DNA from: Verrucomicrobiota bacterium
GTDB taxonomy: Bacteria > Verrucomicrobiota > Verrucomicrobiia > Opitutales > Opitutaceae
Direction of reading: 5' to 3'
DNA: 64,000 nt
Assembly: GCA_023443455.1 (NCBI GenBank)
Contig: JAEZUE010000103.1
Coordinates: 62,001-126,000, forward strand
Made by a program: the position numbers and the translations under genes. Below, in pieces: positions 51,059 through 59,203 of this stretch (positions within the stretch are counted from its first letter, which is position 1; each line of letters starts with the position of its first letter). The notes below the pieces were generated by a model. That model was not told where the DNA came from. It did not search any database and was given only the letters and a program-made list of their open reading frames with translations.

Positions 51059-52588
51059 ATGTCCGTTTCGCTTAATTTTCCGGTGCCCAAGAGCCCACCG
51101 CCCCCGCGCAAGGATTCAGGCGACCCACGCGTCGCGCGGTTTCGGCCGCACCAACGACGCCCCGAGCTTCACCCGCAGGAACGCTGGGTCCTCTTCTGGG
51201 TCGCCCTGCACCTCTGCTTCCTTCCGTGGGCGCTGGGCGCGATGCCGCTCTGGAGCCAATGCGTCAGCCTCGGGCTCGCCCTGGTCGGCTTCGGTTTCGC
51301 CTCACGCCCCCGTGAATACACCCCGGCCCAAACCGGAGGTGAATCGCTCCGCGTCCGCCCGCTGCAGCGGCTCTGGCGCCTGCCTCTCTTCTGGATCGGG
51401 CTGGCTCTGCTCCTCTACATCGCGGTGCAGGGGCTCAACCCCGCCTGGATCTACCATGCCAATTCCTCCTATTGGTGGATCGAGCCCGCCAACCCCGTCC
51501 GGTGGCTGCCCAGCGGCATGCGTGTGCCCTTCGTCACGGCCGGACCATGGCGCGCACTGATCGTCTTCGCCTCGCTGTGGCTGACTCTTTGCTCCGTCTG
51601 GATCGGCTTCATGCGTCGCCAGACCTTCCGGCTCCTGTTCACCGTTCTGGTCGGCAACGGCGTGCTGCTGGCTCTCTTCGGGCTGGCCCAGCAACTGACC
51701 CAGGCGAAGGGGATCTTCTGGGTGGTGAAATCGAGCAGCAGCTCCTTCGTCGCCTCGTTCATCTATCGCAACCACGCGGGGGCTTATCTGAACATCCTCG
51801 TCGCACTCGCCGTCGGCCTCGCCTGGTGGCACTTCGCCAGGGCCAACCGCCGCCTCGAGAAATCGAGCCCGGCCGGAGTCTTCACCTTCGGCGCCGTCCT
51901 CATCGGGGTGATGGCGCTCTTCACTCTTTCGCGCGGCACCGCCGCCATCCTGCTCACGTTCTCCGCGATCACTGGAGCGGCCTTCTTCTGGCACCAACTC
52001 CGCCAGCCCGCCCAGCAGCGCAGCCGTGCGGTCCTGCTCGGTCTGCTCGTCCTGCTCGGCGGCTTTCTCGCCGTGGGCATGTACTCGCTGAAGGCCGAGA
52101 ACCTCTGGAAACGTTTCAGCACCCTGCTCGTCGACCCGGTCGCCTCGGCCAAGGAACGAACCCTGGCGCACTCCGCCGCAGCGGAGATGTTCAAGGCCCG
52201 ACCGGTTTTCGGCTGGGGGGCCGGCTGCTTCCGTTTCGGCTTCCCCGAGTACGTCCGCAAGCATCCGGAAATCTACTACTCCGGCCGCATCACCCGCACC
52301 CAGCGCAAGCTCTGGGAGCATGCCCACAACGACCTGCTCGAGTTTCCGATCGAGTTCGGCATGGTCGGCAGCCTCTTGTTCCTCTCCGGCGCGAGCTGGC
52401 TGGCCTGGCGGCAGGTTCGCACCCGGGTGTGGAGCAACCCGCTGGCGTTCCCCACCGTCTTCGGGCTCGGATTGACGGTCGTGCACGCCTGGGGCGACTT
52501 CGTCTTCCAGAACCCGGCCATCCTGCTGACCTGGGCGGTTCTCTCGCTCGCCTCGATCCGCTGGGCCGAAGTCGACACCGGCTCCTGA
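51059..52588 (+). CDS. O-antigen ligase/polymerase-family membrane protein (WaaL/Wzy type)
   Basis: A 509-residue polytopic protein with about ten to twelve hydrophobic helices of the Wzy_C/O-antigen ligase family, which joins polysaccharide to lipid A core or polymerises it at the inner membrane. The large periplasmic loop near the C-terminus has FGWGAGCFRFGFPEYVRKHP and WEHAHNDLLEFPIEFGMVGS, where the H-x-x-(Y/H)-x-x-x-x-x-E type motif (AHNDLLEFPIE) is characteristic. An upstream stretch, FVASFIYRNHAGAYLNILVA, with the motif RNH-x-A-x-(Y/x), is also typical. The N-terminal ~40 residues are polar. It stands between the GspB-like and ExbD genes, without glycosyltransferases nearby, so its glycan substrate cannot be inferred. 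Confidence 0.85.
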   Translation: MSVSLNFPVPKSPPPPRKDSGDPRVARFRPHQRRPELHPQERWVLFWVALHLCFLPWALGAMPLWSQCVSLGLALVGFGFASRPREYTPAQTGGESLRVRPLQRLWRLPLFWIGLALLLYIAVQGLNPAWIYHANSSYWWIEPANPVRWLPSGMRVPFVTAGPWRALIVFASLWLTLCSVWIGFMRRQTFRLLFTVLVGNGVLLALFGLAQQLTQAKGIFWVVKSSSSSFVASFIYRNHAGAYLNILVALAVGLAWWHFARANRRLEKSSPAGVFTFGAVLIGVMALFTLSRGTAAILLTFSAITGAAFFWHQLRQPAQQRSRAVLLGLLVLLGGFLAVGMYSLKAENLWKRFSTLLVDPVASAKERTLAHSAAAEMFKARPVFGWGAGCFRFGFPEYVRKHPEIYYSGRITRTQRKLWEHAHNDLLEFPIEFGMVGSLLFLSGASWLAWRQVRTRVWSNPLAFPTVFGLGLTVVHAWGDFVFQNPAILLTWAVLSLASIRWAEVDTGS

Positions 52589-52654
52589 TCGCCGCAGCCG
52601 TAGCCCGCCGCTCCGCAAACCCACCGGAAGCACCCAGTTCCCCCCCCGGCCGCT

Positions 52655-52690
52655 CGGGGAAAAATAACGTGACGGTCGTCACGTTATTCG
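52655..52690. repeat. GTGACGGTCGTCAC hairpin repeat, copy 3 (decayed flank)
   Basis: The core AATAACGTGAC GGTC GTCACGTTATT is perfect (11-bp stem), but beyond it only the left arm (GGGGAAA) matches the other copies; the right flank (CGGTTATCTG) has diverged. It lies between the convergent O-antigen gene and exbD, where a bidirectional terminator would fit. Confidence 0.75.
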
Positions 52691-52791
52691 GTTATCTGAA
52701 TACAAGCGGCGCGGGCGGGGCCTTTCGATTCCGAGGATTCACCGGCCGGCGACCGCACCGGGATCCGCCCGGGCGCACTCCGGAAACGGCT

Positions 52792-53226
52792 TCAGCGCAC
52801 CTGCAGGCGGATCTTGTTCAGGCCATTCTTGCGGCAGAGATCCATCACCTTCGTCACGTGCTTGAGCGCCGCATCCTCGTCGGAACGGATCAGCACCGTG
52901 ATGTCCTTGTCGACCTTGGACAGCTCGCCGGCGAGACTCTCGAGCTCGGCGACCGACGCCTCGCGCTTGTCGAGCACAAGCTCGCCGTTGTTGCCGAGAA
53001 TGGTCACGCGCACCTGCTCGTCCTTGTCGACCGCGATCACGACCTTGCTCTGGAAGACATTCTTCCCCGCGGTCTCGACCTTCGGCAGCGTGAGGTTGAG
53101 CGTGCCGCCGGTGGCCTCGCGGAACTGCATCGTCGCAAAGGTGAAAAAGACCAGCATCACCAGCACGTCGATCAACGGCACGAGCGGCAACTCGGGCCTG
53201 CGATAGCGGTCGCTGCGGAGGCTCAT
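52792..53226 (-). CDS. exbD: ExbD/TolR-family biopolymer transport protein
   Basis: A 144-residue protein with one N-terminal transmembrane helix containing the essential aspartate (LVPLIDVLVMLVFFTFATMQ, Asp20), then the periplasmic domain (VVIAVDKDEQVRVTILGNNG, ITVLIRSDEDAALKHVTKVM). With ExbB/TolQ it forms a proton-driven motor that powers TonB- or Tol-type envelope machines. It is translationally coupled to exbB (four-base overlap, ATGA). No TonB, TonB-dependent receptor or TolA/TolB gene is in the window, so which system it drives is open. Copies of such pairs are common in Verrucomicrobia. Confidence 0.9.
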   Translation of the reverse strand: MSLRSDRYRRPELPLVPLIDVLVMLVFFTFATMQFREATGGTLNLTLPKVETAGKNVFQSKVVIAVDKDEQVRVTILGNNGELVLDKREASVAELESLAGELSKVDKDITVLIRSDEDAALKHVTKVMDLCRKNGLNKIRLQVR

Positions 53227-53846
53227 GAACGGTTCTCCACCGCCACTTCCGCCGCACCCGCCTTCGAGCGGACGCGCGCGATGATGCGCTCGAGCAACAC
53301 ATCGAGCTGCGCCGTGTGGTGGTCGATCCGCCGCTGGATGTAGCCGTTGCCCGCCAAGGCGACCAACGCCACCGCCAGGCCGAGCAGCGTCGCCGAGAGG
53401 GCATAGCCGACACTCTGGGAGAACTTCGCCGGATCGGGCAACCCCGTCACCTGATCGCGGGTACTCGCGAAGGCGCCGAGCAGGCCCGAAACCGTGCCGA
53501 TCAGACCGAGCAACGGTGCCCCGGTGTAGATGGTGTCGAGGTAGCGCACGCCACGCTCCATCTTCATGACCTCGAGGCGGGCATAGGCCTTCGTCGCGTC
53601 GGGATCGCTTGCGTGGCGCTCGGCGAATTCGAGCACCCGGCCGAGCACGGAAAAGCGCCCGCCGGTCGTGGCCTTGTTCAACAGCACCGCCTCGGCCAAT
53701 TCGGGCGGCAACACCGCCGTGGTGCGAAGCGCAAACGCGCGTTCACAGATGATGAACACCACAGCCAGAGAGCAGACAGCCAGCGGATACGCCAGCATGC
53801 CGGCCTCATTGAAGACACGAACCCAATCGACGACGGCGAAGAACAT
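53223..53846 (-). CDS. exbB: ExbB/TolQ/MotA-family proton channel protein
   Basis: A 207-residue inner-membrane protein. ATG 53846 gives a leader helix (AGMLAYPLAVCSLAVVFIIC), a cytoplasmic loop (PPELAEAVLLNKATTGGRFS and ERHASDPDATKAYARLEVMK), then two hydrophobic helices: APLLGLIGTVSGLLGAFAST, which is the conserved ExbB TM2 motif, and SVGYALSATLLGLAVALVAL as TM3. The C-terminal cytoplasmic helix is basic. Its stop overlaps the start of exbD. The frame is open upstream to 53993 but the extension is not conserved in look. There is no third gene that would name the driven system. Confidence 0.92.
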   Translation of the reverse strand: MFFAVVDWVRVFNEAGMLAYPLAVCSLAVVFIICERAFALRTTAVLPPELAEAVLLNKATTGGRFSVLGRVLEFAERHASDPDATKAYARLEVMKMERGVRYLDTIYTGAPLLGLIGTVSGLLGAFASTRDQVTGLPDPAKFSQSVGYALSATLLGLAVALVALAGNGYIQRRIDHHTAQLDVLLERIIARVRSKAGAAEVAVENRS

Positions 53847-54081
53847 AGACGGTGCCGTTAGACGTGCGGCAGCGCCCAATGTTTCGCAACGCGGAAAAGA
53901 AAAGGCCGAAGCACGAAACCTTGACCTCGGAGAGGCAACTACGACCGGTCCCCCGGCATCGATGCCACCCGAATGACTGCCCCAAAAAGTCACCTTGCTA
54001 ACGATTCAGCCACGAAGAAACACCACTCGCCGGCCTCAACGAAACGCGCAGGAACTCGGACCGACAGGCCCACCCACCAAC

Positions 54082-54507
54082 TCACCACCCGGTGAGCGCC
54101 ACCCATACACCAAGAGCCAAATGCCCGTTCTCGTCCGCCAGGGTCGTGAAAAACACCCAGCACACAGCCACAAACGACAAGCCCGCAAGGGCCCAAAGCC
54201 AGAGCGGCGCAATCGCCGTAATCCTCCGAGCATTCAGCAAAGCGAACGACAAACCGACAACCCCAAGCGCGATCACAAACCAGATCGGCACCTGCAACGA
54301 ACCGAACAAGCGGCCGTCCAGTCCACCAATGAAAACCACGCCGCCGGAATAGCCACGATCAACGGCCACCCAAGACATCGGAAGCGACATCAACAGCAGC
54401 AATATCCCGACACCGGCTCCAGCCGTCCGGTTATTCGTTCGTTTTTTCCATCCCCATTTCCATGGACTCAAAGAATAGGAGGCCGAGGCGCTCCCCACAA
54501 GAGCCAT
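54082..54507 (-). CDS. Small polytopic membrane protein (141 aa)
   Basis: A short membrane protein of no recognised family. ATG 54507 is chosen because upstream sequence in the frame is Arg/Ser-rich and runs through the hairpins and leuD shadow. After a basic stretch (WKWGWKKRTNNR) come four hydrophobic segments: GAGVGILLLLMSLPMSWVAV, FGSLQVPIWFVIALGVVGLS, IAPLWLWALAGLSFVAVCWV and HLALGVWVALTG. A short loop VDRGYSGGVVFIGGLDGRLF joins the first two. The gene is less GC-rich than its neighbours. It lies between exbB and leuD with no clear operon partner; the divergent region 53847-54081 contains nothing I can name. Confidence 0.55.
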   Translation of the reverse strand: MALVGSASASYSLSPWKWGWKKRTNNRTAGAGVGILLLLMSLPMSWVAVDRGYSGGVVFIGGLDGRLFGSLQVPIWFVIALGVVGLSFALLNARRITAIAPLWLWALAGLSFVAVCWVFFTTLADENGHLALGVWVALTGW

Positions 54508-54541
54508 CGTGTTCGCTACACGATCCTCTTGGATACGAAAA

Positions 54542-54624
54542 AACGGGACCGGTCCATGACCGGTCCCGTTAGGTTCGATTCCGTAGGACAGCGTAAAACG
54601 GGGCCGGTCGGAGACCGGCCCTAC
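54542..54624. repeat. Two related hairpins, one with a GTAG head
   Basis: First hairpin: AACGGGACCGGT and ACCGGTCCCGTT (12-bp stem, 54542-54570). Second: GGGCCGGTC and GACCGGCCC (54601-54621), whose minus-strand form begins GTAGGGCCGGTC. Stems share the CGG-x-CCGGT core. They sit between leuD and the small membrane protein gene and may act as the leuD terminator. Confidence 0.7.
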
Positions 54625-54625
54625 T

Positions 54626-55228
54626 TCACGCCGCCAGATACGGGAGCTTCTTGGCCAGCTCCTGCACCTGCGGCACGCCTTCGAGCAGCTCGGCGATCGA
54701 ATCCCAGCGGCCGTTGACGAGCGCGTCGCGCGCGGACTCGCGCATCGTGATCTTGATCGTCTGGCCACCGAAGCGCACCTCGAGCGCCTCGATGTCGACG
54801 ACGACCTCGGTCTGCGGATTCGCCTCGATCGCGGCGGCGACCTTGGCGATGTCCTCGCGGGTCGCCACGACGCAGGGCATGCCGAGCGTGGTCGAGTTGC
54901 CGAAGAAGATCTCGGCGTAGCCTTCGGCGATGATCGCGCGGAAGCCGTACTTCTGGATCGCCTGCGGCGCGTGCTCGCGGGAGGAGCCGCAGCCGAAGTT
55001 CGCGCCGGAGAGCAGCACGGTGGCTCCCTGGAAACGGGCTTCGTTGAGCGGATGCGGTTTGAGGGAACCGTCCTCGTTCTTGCGCACGTCGAAGAAGACG
55101 AACTCGCCGAGACCGTCGAACGAGACGCACTTCATGAAGCGCGCCGGGATGATGCGGTCGGTGTCGATGTCGTTGCCCGGCACGAACACGCCGCGCCCGG
55201 CAACAGAGGTGATTTTGGCCAATGCCAT
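54626..55228 (-). CDS. leuD: 3-isopropylmalate dehydratase small subunit
   Basis: A 200-residue subunit of isopropylmalate isomerase (leucine biosynthesis). The swivelling domain shows PGNDIDTDRIIPARFMKCVS (typical of LeuD, with the NIDTDQIIP-like motif), GANFGCGSSREHAPQAIQKY (the GCGSSREHAPWAL-like motif) and IAEGYAEIFFGNSTTLGM. Length is normal. It lies downstream of leuC on the same strand with a 69 bp gap containing a perfect stem-loop. Together the subunits isomerise 2- to 3-isopropylmalate with a [4Fe-4S] cluster in LeuC. Confidence 0.95.
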   Translation of the reverse strand: MALAKITSVAGRGVFVPGNDIDTDRIIPARFMKCVSFDGLGEFVFFDVRKNEDGSLKPHPLNEARFQGATVLLSGANFGCGSSREHAPQAIQKYGFRAIIAEGYAEIFFGNSTTLGMPCVVATREDIAKVAAAIEANPQTEVVVDIEALEVRFGGQTIKITMRESARDALVNGRWDSIAELLEGVPQVQELAKKLPYLAA

Positions 55229-55287
55229 AGGAAAAGAGAGTTTCGAGTTTCTGTTTCAGGTTTCCGGTTTCGCGCAGCGAAACCTCA

Positions 55288-55318
55288 GTTTTTCACGTCA
55301 GGCACTGACGTGAAAAAC
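55288..55318. other. Perfect stem-loop overlapping the 3' end of leuC
   Basis: GTTTTTCACGTCAG pairs with CTGACGTGAAAAAC around GCA (14-bp stem). On the coding strand it includes the last leuC codons and stop. The U-run is in the 5' arm, so it is not a standard terminator; it could be a processing or stabilising hairpin between leuC and leuD. Confidence 0.65.
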
Positions 55319-56713
55319 TTCGCGGGCGTCGGCGACATGGCCGGTGAGCGCGGCGGCGGCGACCATGAGCGGGCTCATGAGGATCGTGCGGCCGGTGGGG
55401 CTGCCCTGGCGGCCCTTGAAGTTGCGGTTCGACGAGCTGGCGGAGACCTGGTCGCCGATGAGCTTGTCGGGATTCATCGCCAGACACATCGAGCAGCCGG
55501 CCTCGCGCCACTCGAAGCCCGCCTCGGCGAGAATCTTGTCGAGACCGAGCTTCTGGCACTGGAGGGCGACGATCTGCGAACCGGGCACCGCGATGGCCTT
55601 GATGCCGGGGGCGACCTTGCGGCCCTTCACGTAACGGGCGACCTCCTCGAAGTCGGAGAGGCGTCCGTTGGTGCAGGAGCCGAGGAAGGCGACGTCGATC
55701 TTGGTGCCCTTGATCGGGGCGCCGGGCGCGAACTTCATGTACTCGAGCGCCTCGACGATCGAGGCCTTCTCGTCGGCCGAAGCAGCCGACTCCGGGGTCG
55801 GGATACACTCGCCCACGCCGATCGCCTGGCCGGGATTGATGCCCCAGGTCACGGTCGGCTCGATGGTGGCGGCGTCGATCTTGACGACGTCGTCGTAGTG
55901 GCAGCCCGGATCCGAGGCGAAGGACTTCCAGCTCTCGACCGCGGCGTCCCACGCGGCGCCCTTCGGCGCGTACGGGCGGCCCTTGAGGTAGGCGAAGGTG
56001 GTCTCGTCGGGATTGACGTAGCCCACGCGCGCGCCGCCCTCGATGGACATGTTGCACACGGTCATGCGTTCTTCCATCGTCATGCGGTCGAAGGCCTCGC
56101 CGGCGTACTCGTAGGCGAAACCGGTGCCGCCGTTCACGCCGAGCGTGCGGATGATGTGGAGGATGATGTCCTTCGCATAGACGCCGGGGCGGAGCTTCCC
56201 GTTGACCTCGATGCGGCGGACCTTGAGCGCGCCCAGCGCCATGGTCTGGGTCGCGAGCACGTCGCGGATCTGCGTGGTGCCGATGCCGAAGGCGATCGCA
56301 CCGAACGCGCCGTGGGTCGAGGTGTGCGAGTCGCCGCAGGCGATCGTCGTGCCCGGTTGGGTGATACCCTGCTCGGGGCCGACGATGTGCACGATGCCCT
56401 GCTTGCCCGTGGAACGCTCGAAGAAGGTGATGCCGAACTCCGCGCAGTTCTGGCGGAGCGCGTTCATCATGGCCTGCGCAAGCGGGTCGGCGTAGGGCTC
56501 GGCGAACTGGTCGGTCGGCACGATGTGGTCGACCGTGGCGAAGGTGCGGTGCGGCATCGCGACCTTGAGCTTGAGGTCGCGGAGCATGCCGAACGCCTGC
56601 GGGCTGGTGACCTCGTGGATGAGGTGCGTGCCGATGAGGAGCTGGGTCTGGCCGTTCGCCAACTGGCGGACGGTGTGGGCTTCCCAGACTTTTTGGAACA
56701 GTGATTTGGCCAT
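55298..56713 (-). CDS. leuC: 3-isopropylmalate dehydratase large subunit
   Basis: A 471-residue aconitase-family subunit. The cluster ligands and signatures are present: GDSHTSTHGAFGAIAFGIGT, FLGSCTNGRLSDFEEVARYV (Cys ligand) and WREAGCSMCLAMNPDKL (two Cys ligands). The N-terminal segment QTQLLIGTHLIHEVTSPQAF is typical of LeuC. ATG 56713 gives the normal family length. It is divergent from a LysR-type regulator with an 84 bp intergenic space, the classical arrangement for LysR control of a leuCD operon. No leuA or leuB lies in the window. Confidence 0.96.
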   Translation of the reverse strand: MAKSLFQKVWEAHTVRQLANGQTQLLIGTHLIHEVTSPQAFGMLRDLKLKVAMPHRTFATVDHIVPTDQFAEPYADPLAQAMMNALRQNCAEFGITFFERSTGKQGIVHIVGPEQGITQPGTTIACGDSHTSTHGAFGAIAFGIGTTQIRDVLATQTMALGALKVRRIEVNGKLRPGVYAKDIILHIIRTLGVNGGTGFAYEYAGEAFDRMTMEERMTVCNMSIEGGARVGYVNPDETTFAYLKGRPYAPKGAAWDAAVESWKSFASDPGCHYDDVVKIDAATIEPTVTWGINPGQAIGVGECIPTPESAASADEKASIVEALEYMKFAPGAPIKGTKIDVAFLGSCTNGRLSDFEEVARYVKGRKVAPGIKAIAVPGSQIVALQCQKLGLDKILAEAGFEWREAGCSMCLAMNPDKLIGDQVSASSSNRNFKGRQGSPTGRTILMSPLMVAAAALTGHVADAREVFHVSA

Positions 56714-56797
56714 GGTGAAAAGCGGTTGGTTGGACCGAAGGGCCGGAGAATAGCACAGAGTTGCCATGCCGGGGAAATACTTGTTTGGTCACCGGTG
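56714..56797. promoter_or_regulatory. leuC / LysR divergent regulatory region
   Basis: 84 bp between the leuC and LysR starts. Candidate operator pieces are the palindrome TCACCGGTGA (56789-56798), directly over the LysR start, and GGTTGGTTGGACC (near 56723-56735). LysR proteins normally bind T-N11-A dyads here; I could not single out one site with confidence. Confidence 0.4.
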
Positions 56798-57700
56798 ATG
56801 CCTCGCGAGTATCAATTTCCCTTCGAACTGCGCCACCTGGTCTATTTCCGCGAGGTCGCGCGCCGGCTGCATTTTCGCGCCGCCGCCGAGGCGCTCGGTG
56901 TCGCCCAGCCCGCTCTGAGCCGGCAGATCGCGCAGCTCGAGCAGTCGCTCGGAATCGACCTGCTGCAACGCACCCGGCGCAAGGTCGAGCTGACCCCCGC
57001 CGGCCGCGCCCTCCTCGAGCGCTCCGCACCGATCCTGCGCGACCTCCACCGCCTGCCCAGCGACCTCGCCGCGGTCGTGGGCGGACAACACGGCCGGGTC
57101 CGTGTCGGCTTCACCGGCCTGGCCATGGCCACGGTGCTCCCCGGCATCCTGCGCGAATTCAACAAGGCGTATCCGGGAATCCGGCTCGAACTCAACGAGT
57201 CGCCCACCGCGACCCAACTCCCCGCCCTGCTCGCCGGCGACATCGACTGCGGCTTCTTCCACCCCGACGCTGCGACTCCGGCCCTCGAGACACGCACCCT
57301 CCTGCGCGAAAAAAACGGCGTGCTCCTGCCGAAAGACCACCCGCTGGCCCGCCGCAAGGAACTCCGCCTGCGCGATCTCGCCGACACCGCCTTCGTGCTC
57401 TTTCCGCGCCAGCACAACCCCGGCTTCTACGACCGCATTCTCGCCGCCTTCGCGTCCGCCAAGATCGCGCCGCGCATCGCCGAGGAGGTCTGGCCGCGCG
57501 CCAACGGCATCGGGCTGGTGCGCGCCGGCGTGGGCGCCACCTTCATGCCGCCCTCCGAGGCGAAACAGCTCCCGCCCGACATCGTCTTCCGCGAACTCAC
57601 CGGTCCCGCCCCCGAGAGCCGTTTGGTGGTCGGCTGGAGAGCCAGTCCACCACCCGAGCCTGCCCTCGCCGCCTTCCTGACCATAGCCGGGCGCCCGTGA
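56798..57700 (+). CDS. LysR-type transcriptional regulator, likely controlling leuCD
   Basis: A 300-residue LysR-family regulator. The N-terminal winged HTH is clear: LRHLVYFREVARRLHFRAAA, LGVAQPALSRQIAQLEQSLG and LLQRTRRKVELTPAGRALLE. The effector domain begins near residue 95 (GRVRVGFTGLAMATVLPGIL, then GDIDCGFFHPDAATPALETR). ATG 56798 is the family start; longer frames contain upstream promoter DNA. It is divergent from leuC with 84 bp between starts, which strongly suggests that it regulates leuCD and itself. The co-inducer is unknown; in Enterobacteria the related-location gene leuO differs in sequence. Confidence 0.9.
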   Translation: MPREYQFPFELRHLVYFREVARRLHFRAAAEALGVAQPALSRQIAQLEQSLGIDLLQRTRRKVELTPAGRALLERSAPILRDLHRLPSDLAAVVGGQHGRVRVGFTGLAMATVLPGILREFNKAYPGIRLELNESPTATQLPALLAGDIDCGFFHPDAATPALETRTLLREKNGVLLPKDHPLARRKELRLRDLADTAFVLFPRQHNPGFYDRILAAFASAKIAPRIAEEVWPRANGIGLVRAGVGATFMPPSEAKQLPPDIVFRELTGPAPESRLVVGWRASPPPEPALAAFLTIAGRP

Positions 57701-57948
57701 AGACGCCCCGCCCGGGCCCCAGCATCCCGAATCCCCGACCACACCGTGGGTGCCCCTTTCCGCGCCCGGATCGCAACGGGAGCACCCGGACTTCAACAAA
57801 ACGAGCTGCGACCGATAAACACGGAGTGCTCGGGCATCGGCTCAGATTTCTACCGCATCTCAACGAGTTCGCAGCGAACTCCGCCAGATGCTCGCCGCGC
57901 TCGACCAGTGCGGTTTCCCCCGGGGAGCCGGCTGGCGCCTCGCTGCCG

Positions 57949-59082
57949 ATGCCAGTCCTCTTCGCTTCATTCACCGACAACGAGACCGCCGAAATGATCG
58001 GCCTCGCCCTGCTCACCCTGTCGCTGGCCTTCACGCTGTTCTTCTATCGGCGCATGGTCCGAAAGGCCCAGCATTCGGAGTTGCAGCTTCGTCGACTGCT
58101 CGAGGCCGCACCTTTCGCCATCGGCGTCACCCGGCGCTCGACCGGAGAGTTCCTCTTTGCCAACCGCCACGCGATCCGGCTGCTCGCGCTCGATCCCGAA
58201 ACCTACCGCGGCCAATCCGTGCCCTACGTCGATCGGGAGAAGGGCCGCGCCCGCATGCTCGCCGAGTTCGAGAACCACGGCCGCGTCCAGGACATGGAGA
58301 TGGAGTTCGTGGCCTACGACGGACGGCGGTTTCCCGTGCTCGGCTCGGTTGCCCCGTGCGATTTCGGCCGCGAAGAGGCCCTCATCGGCACCTTTCAGGA
58401 CATATCGATCCAGAAGGAAGCGGAGCTCAAGGTCCGGGCCAGCGAAGCCCGGCTTCGGGCGCTCTTCCAGACCGTCCCCGATGGTATCGTAGTTTTAGAC
58501 ACGAACGGCATCGTCAAACAGGTGTCCGAGACCTGTGCCGAACTCGTCGGCGACACCAATCTCGCCCACCACCTCGGGGCGCAAATCCTCGATTATGTCG
58601 CGGCGAACGATCGGCCCATCGCCGCCGAACTGCTGCACAAACTCGTCGCCGGCCAACCGCGCGAGATCGTTCCCTACCGGATACGCCACAACGATGGCAC
58701 CGAGGTCTGGGTCGAGCCCAAGGGTGTCGTCATCGTCGATCCGGTCACGCAGGAGCGGATGGTGATTCTCGTGCTGCGCAACATCACCAAACGCCGCCAG
58801 GCCGAGGAGCAATTGGCCGCGCACGCCGCGGAACTCCAGGAGGCCCTGGCGCGCATCACCCACCTGCAGAACGAGTTTCTCCGCGTCTGCGCCTGGACCA
58901 AACAGGTCAACATCGACGGCCAGTGGATGCCGATCGACCACTACCTCGCGAAGCACCTCGGTTTCAAACTCTCGCACGGCATCTCCGAGGAAGGCCTCGC
59001 CATTCTCGGAGCGCCCCCGGAGCAGCCCGAGCCGCCGAAAACCAAAGAGGCGGACCGGAACCCACCGTCGTCAAAGCTCTAG
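57949..59082 (+). CDS. Membrane PAS-PAS protein with a decayed Cys motif and no kinase domain
   Basis: A 377-residue signalling protein. ATG 57949 leads into one membrane helix (AEMIGLALLTLSLAFTLFFY), then a PAS domain (~residues 45-165, with FLFANRHAIRLLALDPETYR) and a second PAS domain (~175-300, with IVVLDTNGIVKQVSETCAEL and a PAC part VILVLRNITKRRQAEEQL). A short coiled coil (AAHAAELQEALARITHLQNE) follows, then VCAWTKQVNIDGQWMPIDHY and LGFKLSHGISEEGL. That ending is related to the zinc-type C-x2-C...HG-x-C-x2-C tail of many PAS proteins, but three of four cysteines are lost. There is no GGDEF, kinase or phosphatase domain, so output must pass through a partner protein. About 250 bp after the LysR gene. 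Confidence 0.8.
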   Translation: MPVLFASFTDNETAEMIGLALLTLSLAFTLFFYRRMVRKAQHSELQLRRLLEAAPFAIGVTRRSTGEFLFANRHAIRLLALDPETYRGQSVPYVDREKGRARMLAEFENHGRVQDMEMEFVAYDGRRFPVLGSVAPCDFGREEALIGTFQDISIQKEAELKVRASEARLRALFQTVPDGIVVLDTNGIVKQVSETCAELVGDTNLAHHLGAQILDYVAANDRPIAAELLHKLVAGQPREIVPYRIRHNDGTEVWVEPKGVVIVDPVTQERMVILVLRNITKRRQAEEQLAAHAAELQEALARITHLQNEFLRVCAWTKQVNIDGQWMPIDHYLAKHLGFKLSHGISEEGLAILGAPPEQPEPPKTKEADRNPPSSKL

Positions 59083-59203
59083 CACACCGGCGATGTCGAG
59101 CGCGCGGGCTGAAGCACCGCGCCACTGCCGCGGCGGCGATGGCGCGCCGCCCTTCAAGAAAAGGGACGGCACCCGGGGCCAAGCGGCGCAGTGGCCGCCG
59201 ACC

